A stretch of 64,000 bases of DNA. It comes from Agromyces luteolus. GTDB lineage: Bacteria > Actinomycetota > Actinomycetes > Actinomycetales > Microbacteriaceae. Location of the stretch: assembly GCF_009729855.1 (NCBI RefSeq), contig NZ_WODA01000026.1, positions 1-64,000 of the forward strand, read 5' to 3'. Position 1 is the stretch's first letter. Every line of letters begins with the position of its first letter. The position numbers and the translations under genes were made by a program. This document shows, piece by piece, positions 45,346-52,660 of the stretch. The notes below the pieces were generated by a model. The model worked only from the letters and a program-made list of their open reading frames with translations, was not told the DNA's origin and did no database searches.

Positions 45346-46710
45346 TCAGTCGAAGATCCCGTCGAGGATGCTGCCGATCACGAGCCCGCCGAGGATGCCG
45401 CCCATGACGTCGGATCCTCCGCCGCGGCGCCCGCCGCCGCCCCAGCCGGGGCCTCCTCCGGGCCCGCCCCACTGCCCCGGATCCTGCGGCCGCGACGAGT
45501 CGATGTCGCGGCGCGCGAGGTGCAGCGCCTCGCCCGCGAGCGCGGCGGCGCGGCGCGCGATCGCCATCGCGTGCTCGCGGTGGTCGTCGCCGATGACGAT
45601 GGCGGTCGCAGCGGGCTCGCCGAGGTAGCGGTCGAGGTCCTGCCGGGTGCGCTCGGCCTCGGCGAGGCGCGTGCGGGCGTCGGCTCCGATCCATCCGCGG
45701 TGCCCCGCGATGACGTCGCGCGCGACGGCGAGCTGCCGGTCGGCGTCGTCGATGGCGTGGCGCACGTGCTCGAGCGGCGGGATCGGACGGGCCGCACGCT
45801 CGCGCGCGGCGGCGATCGCGGCATCCAGCCCGGAATTCGCCTCGCGCAACCGGTCGAGGTGCGTGAACGGGTCGGTGTTGACGCCCGCCGGCGGCAGGCT
45901 CGCGAGCGCGGTCTGCAGCTCGCCGATCGCCTGCGCGACGCCCGGCGAGTGCGGCTCCTTGAGCGCGACCACGAGGTCGCCGCGGGAGTCCTCGACGATC
46001 GCCGCGAGCGTCGACTCGGCGCGCAGCGCCTCGACCTCGAAGGTCTCCACCGCATCGAGCAGGGTCGTCGCGCGACGAACCGATTCGGCGGATGCCTCGA
46101 GCGCCAGGTTCGCCTGCTCGCGCTGGCCCGCCTCGCGCCGGCGCTCAGCGACACCCACCGAGTGCTCGGCGAAGCCGAGCAGCTGGTCGGCCTCGGCGGG
46201 GTTCGCGTCCACCTGCGCGAGCGCCTCGCTCGCGTACCGAACGGCGAGCCGGTCGACGGTCTCGCGCGCGTGCGGGACGCGGGCGCGCAGGCGGCCGATG
46301 TCGGTGCGGATGCCGGCGATGATCTCGGGTGCGCGCCGCGCCCGCGCGATGCGCTCGGCGAGGGCCGCGGTCCGATCGTCGAGCAGGTCCTCCGCCCACT
46401 CGCAGAGCTGCACGATGCGCCCATTGCGCGTGCGCAGCTCGTCGGGGGTGTCGGGGATGTGGTCGTGGTTGAGCTGATGCAGGCGGAACGCCTCGGCGAG
46501 GTGCGTGCGCACCGCCGCGAGCGCTTCGCGGAGCGGCTCGGTCGCCTCGGAGCCCAGCTCGGCGTCGGCGAAGTCGAGCTCGTCGGTCGTGACCCGGATG
46601 CGCTCGTCGGCGGCGACCAGCGCCGTGCGCGCCCGCACCGCGAGGTCGGCGTCCTGCGCCTCGAGCTCCAGCTGCTCCTCGCGCTTGCGCTTGCCCCAGA
46701 ATCCGGCCAT
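45346..46710 (-). CDS. Coiled-coil protein with glycine-rich C-terminal tail, longer paralogue
   Basis: 454 residues; the same helical architecture as the downstream gene, from which it is separated by 66 bp. The C-terminal 45 residues are Gly-rich (GGPGGGPGWGGGGRRGGG) and end in a short hydrophobic segment, GGILGGLVIGSILDGIF. That tail is typical of TPM/YgcG-type envelope proteins and suggests membrane contact. The pair arose by tandem duplication; divergence is substantial, so it is not recent. Confidence 0.77.
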   Translation of the reverse strand: MAGFWGKRKREEQLELEAQDADLAVRARTALVAADERIRVTTDELDFADAELGSEATEPLREALAAVRTHLAEAFRLHQLNHDHIPDTPDELRTRNGRIVQLCEWAEDLLDDRTAALAERIARARRAPEIIAGIRTDIGRLRARVPHARETVDRLAVRYASEALAQVDANPAEADQLLGFAEHSVGVAERRREAGQREQANLALEASAESVRRATTLLDAVETFEVEALRAESTLAAIVEDSRGDLVVALKEPHSPGVAQAIGELQTALASLPPAGVNTDPFTHLDRLREANSGLDAAIAAARERAARPIPPLEHVRHAIDDADRQLAVARDVIAGHRGWIGADARTRLAEAERTRQDLDRYLGEPAATAIVIGDDHREHAMAIARRAAALAGEALHLARRDIDSSRPQDPGQWGGPGGGPGWGGGGRRGGGSDVMGGILGGLVIGSILDGIFD

Positions 46711-46842
46711 GCCCTCGATCCTAGGGTCGGCCCGCCGAGCCTTCCCCGAGAGTGCTCGGGAGCGCGCGGGGGCGCCGCCGCGGCCGCGCGCGCCACCGCG
46801 CGCCGACGCGTGTGCGGCCGCGGGCGACCCTCGCGCCAGCGG

Positions 46843-47277
46843 CTACACCGTCCCCGCCGGCGGCCACACCCCGATGATGAGCCCCATCACGACGAGCGTG
46901 ACGAGCTCGTGCGCGATGTTGAGGATCGTCAGCGACGACGGACGACCTTCGAAGGCGTCGTGCGTGATGAACCGCGCGGCCGTGAGGCCCGCCCACAGGA
47001 TGATCGCGGTGAACAGCGCCGCGAGCAGGTAGCTGCCGCCGTAGAAGTGCCACGCGATCGTCGTCGCGCCCGCGAGCACCCACGCCGTCACGAAGCTGAC
47101 GAGCACGGTCACGATGATCGGGCCGACCGCGCTCGAACCGGGGCGATCCATGTCGACGTTCGCGAGCTTCGACCAGCGGGTGCCGAACACCCCTCGGGCG
47201 TACCAGATCGTGCCGACGACCATGCTCGACAGGGTCGCCAGCAGCACCGCCCAGTAGTTGATCTCGGGGACCGTCAT
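46843..47277 (-). CDS. DUF1761 membrane protein
   Basis: 144 residues from ATG 47,275-47,277 with GGCGGAG immediately upstream. Four transmembrane helices are visible. The N-terminal INYWAVLLATLSSMVVGTIWY and the central GPIIVTVLVSFVTAWVLAG match the DUF1761 pattern. The function of the family is unknown. The 182 bp to the divergent PPK2 gene likely contain both promoters; TAGGCT at 47,435-47,440 is a candidate -10 for PPK2. Confidence 0.85.
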   Translation of the reverse strand: MTVPEINYWAVLLATLSSMVVGTIWYARGVFGTRWSKLANVDMDRPGSSAVGPIIVTVLVSFVTAWVLAGATTIAWHFYGGSYLLAALFTAIILWAGLTAARFITHDAFEGRPSSLTILNIAHELVTLVVMGLIIGVWPPAGTV

Positions 47278-47459
47278 CTCCGCCTCCTCGCCGCGGCGCG
47301 GGGCCGCGCTCGTCGCGCGCACCGCGCTGTCGCGATGCGTCGGGTATCGCTGGCCGCGAGCGTACTCCCGTGCGCGTGCGCGCGGAACGCAGCACGCCGG
47401 ATGCCGCGTGCAGCGCCGCGGCGCGGCATCCGCTCTAGGCTTCGGTGCAGGGGTGCGCC

Positions 47460-48275
47460 ATGGGCAAGAGGATGCCGAAACCGCTGTACACGCAGGAGCT
47501 GAGGGCGCTGCAGGCGAGGCTCGTCGAGATGCAGAAGTGGGTGCAGCAGTCGGGCGCGCGGGTCGTGGTGATTTTCGAGGGGCGGGATGCCGCGGGCAAG
47601 GGCTCCGCGATCAAGCGCGTGTCGGAGTACCTGAACCCGCGGGTCGCCCGGATCGTCGCACTGCCCGCGCCGAGCGAGCGCGACAAGACCCGGTGGTACT
47701 TCCAGCGGTACGTGCCGCACCTGCCGGCCGCTGGCGAGATCGTGCTGATGGACCGCTCCTGGTACAACCGCGCCGGCGTCGAACGGGTCATGGGCTACTG
47801 CACGAACGAGGAGTACCAGCGCTTCCTGCACCAGGCGCCGATCTTCGAGCGGATGCTCGTGGAGGACGGCATCATCCTGCTGAAGTACTGGTTCAGCGTG
47901 TCCGACGTCGTGCAGGAGGAGCGGTTCCGCTCGCGCCTGAACGACCCGATGCGGCGCTGGAAGCTGAGCCCGACCGACCTCAGCTCGATCACCAAGTGGG
48001 AGGACTACTCGCGTGCGAAGGACACGATGTTCCTCCACACCGACATCGCCGAGGCCCCCTGGTACGAGATCGAGAGCGACGACAAGCGCCGCTCGCGCAT
48101 CAACGTGATGGCGCACATCCTCTCGAAGGTGCCGTGGGAGCCGGTGCCGCAGGCGCAGATCGAGATTCCCGAGCGCCCGCCGTCGGCCGGCTACGAGCGC
48201 CCGCCGCGCCAGTGGACCAACTCGGTGCCCGACTACGCGCGCGAGGTCGAGAAGCGGGCCGGCGCCGCGGACTGA
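47460..48275 (+). CDS. ppk2: Polyphosphate kinase 2
   Basis: 271 residues from ATG 47,460 with CAGGGGT upstream. PPK2 transfers phosphate between polyphosphate and nucleotides, usually phosphorylating NDP or NMP. Signatures are the P-loop FEGRDAAGKGSAIKR, the lid MDRSWYNRAGVERVMGYC, and SRLNDPMRRWKLSPTDL (shown in part). The length fits the single-domain group. It stands alone as a transcription unit. Confidence 0.93.
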   Translation: MGKRMPKPLYTQELRALQARLVEMQKWVQQSGARVVVIFEGRDAAGKGSAIKRVSEYLNPRVARIVALPAPSERDKTRWYFQRYVPHLPAAGEIVLMDRSWYNRAGVERVMGYCTNEEYQRFLHQAPIFERMLVEDGIILLKYWFSVSDVVQEERFRSRLNDPMRRWKLSPTDLSSITKWEDYSRAKDTMFLHTDIAEAPWYEIESDDKRRSRINVMAHILSKVPWEPVPQAQIEIPERPPSAGYERPPRQWTNSVPDYAREVEKRAGAAD

Positions 48276-48323
48276 TCCAGCCCGCGATCGCTCGGGCGCG
48301 GGTCGTCCTCTCCGGCGAAGTCG

Positions 48324-48385
48324 GTACCGGAGTACCGGGCACCGAGTACCGGAGTACCGGGTACCGAGTACCGAAGTACCGGGGG
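48324..48385. repeat. 22-bp tandem repeat of GTAC-rich units
   Basis: Units start at 48,324, 48,346 and 48,368 with GTACCGGAGTACCGGG; the third is truncated. Each contains two GTAC palindromes. They lie 50 bp after ppk2 in the gene-free stretch 48,276-48,789. Confidence 0.85.
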
Positions 48386-48444
48386 AATTCGGCAGGCATG
48401 GTCCCCGCGTCGTGCGCGGTCAGAGGGGTGCGAGCAGCGGGGCG

Positions 48445-48512
48445 CGACCAGCCGGGCACGACCAGCCCGGGCACGACCAGCCCGGGCACGGCCAGCCCGA
48501 GCACGGCCAGCC
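48445..48512. repeat. 15-bp tandem repeat
   Basis: Four and a half units of CGACCAGCCCGGGCA and close variants, starting at 48,445, 48,459, 48,474, 48,489 and 48,504. The first unit is one base short. The repeat ends just before the stop of the TOBE remnant. Confidence 0.85.
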
Positions 48513-48534
48513 GCGCGGGATTGGCCGGGCAGGA

Positions 48535-48723
48535 TCAGGCGACCTCGCGCACCGCCACCGGCACCTCGTCGATCGTCACCCCGACCCGCTCGCCGAACTC
48601 GGCGCGCTCACCGACCGGGTGCTGCATGCGCAGCAGTTCGCCGCCCTCGGTGCGGAGCAGGGTGCGGCGCACGCTGCCAAGGAACGTGCTCTCCTGCACG
48701 ACCGTGGCGATCGGGCCACGGGT
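48535..48723 (-). pseudogene. TOBE-domain remnant of an ABC-transporter ATPase
   Basis: On the minus strand a frame of about 60 codons ends in TGA at 48,535-48,537 and reads as the C-terminal TOBE domain of a PotA-type transport ATPase: VVQESTFLGSVRRTLLR, LLRMQHPVGERAEFGERVGV, then VPVAVREVA. An in-frame stop lies upstream at 48,745, and no ATPase domain precedes it. The rest of the gene was therefore lost, probably with the repeats that now flank it. Identification rests on pattern memory. Confidence 0.5.
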
Positions 48724-48789
48724 TCCCGAGCGCGCGGCCGTCCGCTATCTTCGTGCGCGTCGGGGTCGACGCCCCGGGACGGAGGCCGC

Positions 48790-50289
48790 ATGGGCCAGGA
48801 GCAGCGGCTCGCGTTCCTCGCCGCCGACGGGGTGGACGACTGGCGCGTCGCGTACTGCGGGCCGATCACGCGGTTCGCGACGGACTCGGTGCCGGCCGGC
48901 ACGGTGTTCGCGACCGCCGTCGCCGCGCTCGACGTGCTGACGGAGCATCCGCCCCTCATCGACGTGCGGCCGGAGTGCGTGATCGTCCGTATCGTGCGCG
49001 ACCTCATCGACCTCGACGACGGCGCGGCCGACCGGGCGCGGGCCGTCTCGGCGGTCGCCCGCACGCACGGGCTCACCCCGCGGCCGCACCGCGTCCAGGA
49101 CGTGCAGGTCGCGATCGCGACGAGCCGTCCCATCGACGAGGTGGTGCCGTTCTGGCGCGCCGTGCTCGGATACGACGACCACGTGGGAGACGACCTCGTC
49201 GACCCGCGCGGGCGCGGGCCGTCGGTCTGGTTCCAGCCGCTCGATCCCGACAAGCCGCTGCGGCACGCGATGCACCTCGACCTCGCCGTGCCGCGCGAGC
49301 TCGCGCCGGCGCGACTCGCCGCGGCCCTCGAAACGGGAGGCCGCCTCGCGTTCGACCGCGAGGCCCCGCAGTACTGGACGTGCGCTGACGCCGCCGGCAA
49401 CAAGGTCGACCTCGTCACCTGGCCCGACCTGCCCGTGCCCGAGGATGCGCCGGCATCGCTCGAGATCCTGAAGGTCGCACGGGGCGGGCCCGCCGAAGCC
49501 GGTGCCGACTCCTCGACGGGCGAGTCCGACGGGGCCACCGCCCCGCCCGAGGCCGCCGAGAGTGCGCCTGCCTCGCCGACGGATGCCGCGCTCGCGCCGC
49601 GCACGCCCCCGCTCCTCGCCGCCGGGCCCGCCGAGCTCGAGCGTGGTGAAGCCATGTTCATGGCGTTCCGCGAGGCATCCGACCTCGACGACTGGCCGGT
49701 CGTGTTCTGGGGGCCGACCGCGTGGTTCGACACGGGGTCGCTCGCGCGGAGCGCGGCCCTCGCGGCCGAGCTCGCCGCGCTGGACGGCGCGGATCGGCTG
49801 CACCTCGACGTGCGTGCCGACGGGCTCGCGGTGCGACTCGCGCGCGACTTCGCCGAGCTCGTCGAGACGGACCTCGACCTGGCGCGACGGATCTCCGAGG
49901 TCGCGGCGACGTTCGGCGCGCGCTCCGACCCGTCGAAGGTGCAGACCGTGCAGGTCGCGATCGCGTCGAAGGCCGAGGCCGCGGTGCGCCCGTTCTGGCG
50001 CGAGCTGTTCGCCTACGCCGAGCACGGCGACGAGGACCTGGTCGACCTCGACGGCCGCGGCCCGAGCCTCTGGTTCCAGGAGCTCCCGCCCGAGAAGCCG
50101 CTGCGGCACGCGTTCCACGCCGACGTCTCGGTCCCGCGCGCGATCGGCCGGGCTCGCGTCGATGCGGCGCTCCGCGCCGGCGGGCGGATCGCCGCCGGCG
50201 CCGAGCACCACGGGTGGTGGACGCTCGCCGACCCTGCGGGCAACAAGGTCGACGTCGCGATCTGGGCCGACCGGGACGGCCCGCGATGA
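48790..50289 (+). CDS. Duplicated pterin-dehydratase-like/VOC fusion protein
   Basis: 499 residues from ATG 48,790 with GGAGG upstream and a -10-like TATCTT at 48,746-48,751. Each half has a domain of about 95 residues resembling 4a-hydroxytetrahydrobiopterin dehydratase (GVDDWRVAYCG, then LTEHPPLIDVR) followed by a VOC (glyoxalase-fold) domain (PFWRAVLGYDDHVGDDLVDP, and DAAGNKVDLVTW). The second half repeats this (DLDDWPVVFWGP, PFWRELFAYAEH, DPAGNKVDVAIW) after a Pro/Ala-rich linker. The classical dehydratase HHP site is reduced to EHP in the first copy and lost in the second. The substrate is unknown. A single-unit homologue lies at 54,752-55,489. Confidence 0.78.
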   Translation: MGQEQRLAFLAADGVDDWRVAYCGPITRFATDSVPAGTVFATAVAALDVLTEHPPLIDVRPECVIVRIVRDLIDLDDGAADRARAVSAVARTHGLTPRPHRVQDVQVAIATSRPIDEVVPFWRAVLGYDDHVGDDLVDPRGRGPSVWFQPLDPDKPLRHAMHLDLAVPRELAPARLAAALETGGRLAFDREAPQYWTCADAAGNKVDLVTWPDLPVPEDAPASLEILKVARGGPAEAGADSSTGESDGATAPPEAAESAPASPTDAALAPRTPPLLAAGPAELERGEAMFMAFREASDLDDWPVVFWGPTAWFDTGSLARSAALAAELAALDGADRLHLDVRADGLAVRLARDFAELVETDLDLARRISEVAATFGARSDPSKVQTVQVAIASKAEAAVRPFWRELFAYAEHGDEDLVDLDGRGPSLWFQELPPEKPLRHAFHADVSVPRAIGRARVDAALRAGGRIAAGAEHHGWWTLADPAGNKVDVAIWADRDGPR

Positions 50290-50474
50290 CCGATCGGCGT
50301 GACACCGGGCGCGCGGTGGGCGCCCCCGCGCCATCCGGAACCGACCGGGTCCACGACCGGTTGCGGGATGGTGCGATCGGAGACGTCTGCTGGCTCGCCG
50401 CGACCTGCGGCGAGTGCGGCGCGCTCGTCGAGGGCGGCACGTGCTGGAACTGCGGCGCCCGCCGCTCGGAGTGA
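50286..50474 (+). CDS. Small zinc-ribbon-like protein
   Basis: 62 residues overlapping the preceding stop as ATGA. The C-terminal half holds CGEC and CWNC pairs, a compact zinc-ribbon arrangement. The N-terminal half is polar. It is probably translated with the VOC fusion protein and might be an accessory factor. No family was recognised. Confidence 0.65.
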   Translation: MTDRRDTGRAVGAPAPSGTDRVHDRLRDGAIGDVCWLAATCGECGALVEGGTCWNCGARRSE

Positions 50475-50583
50475 GCCGCGACCGACGCGGCGTCCACCCC
50501 TCCACAGGGCGCCGTGACGGCGCTCGAATCTCCGATCCGGACGACCGCGACCCCGGAGACGTCGGAACGGCGACGCTCGATGC

Positions 50584-51927
50584 ATGCCCAGTCGAACCGG
50601 TGCGCCGCGCGCACGACTCGCCCTCCGCGTCGAACTCGTCTCGCTCGGCGGCGATCCGCCGTGGCGGACCATCAGCATCGACCCCGCGGTCGGGCTCGAT
50701 CGGCTGGCCGACGCAATCATGCTCGCGTTCGGATGGACGGGCGCGGGGTCCTGGCGGTTCGGCACGAGGCACACTCCGTGGTGGGGGCGCGATGCGGATG
50801 CATGGGGTTCCGGCATCCTCACGCCGGCTCGGCCCATCGCACGCCGCGCGGGTGGTGAGGGCGGCTCCCACTTCGGGTCCGATGGGTACCGGTACGGGGT
50901 GGCCGGCTCCGCCTACGACGAGGACCCGTACGCCGATGATCCGTGCGGCTACGACGGCCGCACTCGTCAGCACGACCGCGAGTGGAACGTCGATCAGGTC
51001 GTCGAGCGATTCGGCGGCGAACTCGAGTTCGAGTACCGCCAGGTCGACCTCGGCGGCGTTCGCGGAAGCGGGGCCGGGGCCGGTGCCGCGGCCGTGCGAT
51101 CCGGCCCGACGTGGCGCCATCGCATCGTGGTCGACTCGGGGCTCGACGCGGCGACGTCCGACACGTTCGCGCCGAGCGCCGCGCTGCTCGGGGGCGCCGG
51201 GACCGTGCCCCGTCTCGGGACCGAGGCAGCATACGGCGAGCTCGGCGATCCGTCGGACCGTGCCGCCCTCGACCACGAGTTCGACCTCATGTTCGGCAGC
51301 ACCTCCTTCGGCCTTCCGTTCGACGGACCGACCTGGGCTCCGCTCGACGCCGCGCTGAGCGGGTCGAGCGCACCCGCTCGACGCGCCCTCCGCATGGATC
51401 TCTTCGGGCTCGGCGCACTTGAGCCACCCATCGTCGATGGGGAGCAGGTCGTTCGCGCCCTCGCCCCGATCCGGGAGCTGCTGCGGTCCGGCGCGGATAC
51501 CGACGGCGTCGATATCGAGGCGGCCGGCGCGCTCGGCGACGACCTGAAGACGCTGCGACTGGCCCGGGTCCAGAAGGGGATCCTCCGAACCTACGTGACC
51601 GTGCGCGACACGCTCCTCGACGATCCGCTCGCACTCTGGCACACGCTCGCGGAGCGTCTCATGCACGACTCCTCGTCGAGTTCGTACCGCTCGCGCTCTG
51701 ACGTGGCCGAGCGCGCGGTCGACCTGGTCTGCGGCGACCGGGACGTGCGTCGGTTCGCGTTCGATGAGGCGCACCGGCGGTCATGGTCGGCGGCACGCAC
51801 CAGCGAGTTCGGGCCGACCCGGCTCGACCGGATGCTCGCGACGCTCGAACTCGTCGACGCCGAAGGCCGCATCGCCCATCCGAACGCCCGGGCCTTCGGA
51901 ATCGCGATGCTGCGCAGCGCCACGTGA
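50584..51927 (+). CDS. MM3350-like (plasmid pRiA4b ORF-3-type) domain protein
   Basis: 447 residues from ATG 50,584. The N-terminal domain reads VELVSLGGDPPWRTISID, LADAIMLAFGWTGAGSWRF and later REWNVDQVVERFGGELEF, the pattern of the MM3350/pRiA4b ORF-3 family, including the aromatic residues that follow the first strand. The rest (200-447) is a helical domain with no recognised motif (LKTLRLARVQKGILRTYV). The family is associated with mobile elements and plasmids, but nothing mobile is adjacent. No clear ribosome-binding site precedes the ATG, so the exact start is uncertain. Confidence 0.68.
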   Translation: MPSRTGAPRARLALRVELVSLGGDPPWRTISIDPAVGLDRLADAIMLAFGWTGAGSWRFGTRHTPWWGRDADAWGSGILTPARPIARRAGGEGGSHFGSDGYRYGVAGSAYDEDPYADDPCGYDGRTRQHDREWNVDQVVERFGGELEFEYRQVDLGGVRGSGAGAGAAAVRSGPTWRHRIVVDSGLDAATSDTFAPSAALLGGAGTVPRLGTEAAYGELGDPSDRAALDHEFDLMFGSTSFGLPFDGPTWAPLDAALSGSSAPARRALRMDLFGLGALEPPIVDGEQVVRALAPIRELLRSGADTDGVDIEAAGALGDDLKTLRLARVQKGILRTYVTVRDTLLDDPLALWHTLAERLMHDSSSSSYRSRSDVAERAVDLVCGDRDVRRFAFDEAHRRSWSAARTSEFGPTRLDRMLATLELVDAEGRIAHPNARAFGIAMLRSAT

Positions 51928-51933
51928 GCAGGA

Positions 51934-51954
51934 ATGCATGCATAGTGCATGCAT
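51934..51954. promoter_or_regulatory. Palindromic operator of the toxin-antitoxin operon
   Basis: A perfect 9-bp inverted repeat, ATGCATGCA (51,934-51,942) and TGCATGCAT (51,946-51,954), is separated by TAG. It lies 18 bp upstream of the antitoxin start. Ribbon-helix-helix antitoxins of this type bind such sites to repress their own operon. Confidence 0.75.
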
Positions 51955-51972
51955 CCCTGCTATCCTCGGAGG

Positions 51973-52206
51973 ATGCCGGTGAACATCACCATCCGTGCCG
52001 TACCGGATGCGGTGCGCGACGAATTGGCCGCGCGCGCGAAGCGCTCCGGGCGCTCGCTCCAGGAATTCCTGACCGCAGAACTCCGTCGGCTCGCCGCCAC
52101 CCCGTCAGCGGACGACACCCTTGCCGCGATCCGCGAACACGCGCGTTCGTACCCGAGCGTGTCCACTGGCGACATCCTCGACGCGCGCGATGCCGACCGA
52201 CACTGA
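51973..52206 (+). CDS. FitA/VapB-type ribbon-helix-helix antitoxin
   Basis: 77 residues from ATG 51,973 with TCGGAGG two bases upstream. The N-terminal ribbon-helix-helix (VNITIRAVPDAVRDELAARA, SLQEFLTAELRRLA) is typical of FitA-like antitoxins. The acidic C-terminus (SVSTGDILDARDADR) would block the toxin active site. A perfect palindrome precedes the gene. The toxin follows. Confidence 0.9.
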   Translation: MPVNITIRAVPDAVRDELAARAKRSGRSLQEFLTAELRRLAATPSADDTLAAIREHARSYPSVSTGDILDARDADRH

Positions 52207-52267
52207 ACCGCGCCCGCCGCGCCCGCCGCGCCCGCGCGAGGTCCCCAGAGCCGTCGGAGCCGTCCCG

Positions 52268-52657
52268 ATGCAGCAGCTCGTGCTCGATGCGTCGTCCGTC
52301 GTGGGGCTGCTGCTCGACCCCGATGCGGAGGAGCACGCCATCGCGTCGCGCGGCAGTCTGCACGCGCCGAGCATCGTCCCGTACGAGGTCTCCAACGTGC
52401 TCAGACGACTGCAGGGTGCGGGCAAGCTCGCCGACCGGGACGCCGAGCAGGCGTTCGCGGACTACGCCGCCCTCGACATCGAGCTCTGGCCCTGGCCGAC
52501 GCTCGGCGAGCGCGTCTGGCAACTGCGCGGAAACCTGTCGAGCTACGACGCCGCATACGTCGCGCTCGCCGAACGCATCGACGCCACGCTCGTCACGCGC
52601 GATGCACGCCTGGCGCGAGCGCCGGGCACGACCTGCGCGATCACCGTCGTCGCGTAG
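52268..52657 (+). CDS. vapC: PIN-domain (VapC-type) toxin ribonuclease
   Basis: 129 residues from ATG 52,268. An in-frame ATG at 52,190, overlapping the antitoxin gene, would add a Pro/Arg-rich leader that does not look like PIN sequence. Acidic active-site residues are all present: VLDASSVV, VPYEVSNVL, SSYDAAYVALAE and VTRDARLA. Such toxins cleave tRNA or rRNA when the antitoxin is degraded. Confidence 0.92.
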   Translation: MQQLVLDASSVVGLLLDPDAEEHAIASRGSLHAPSIVPYEVSNVLRRLQGAGKLADRDAEQAFADYAALDIELWPWPTLGERVWQLRGNLSSYDAAYVALAERIDATLVTRDARLARAPGTTCAITVVA

Positions 52658-52660
52658 GCG

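Noticed and set aside
44092..47502. Long plus-strand open frame across the coiled-coil genes
   Set aside because: The translation is Arg/Val/Gly-rich low complexity, while the minus-strand frames give two alignable paralogues with normal starts.
48324..48512. CRISPR or origin iterons
   Set aside because: The units are contiguous, short and lack spacers; no replication gene is near.
50584..51927. Part of a plasmid or transposon because of the pRiA4b ORF-3-like domain
   Set aside because: No transposase, inverted ends or plasmid genes are adjacent; the domain is also common in chromosomes.
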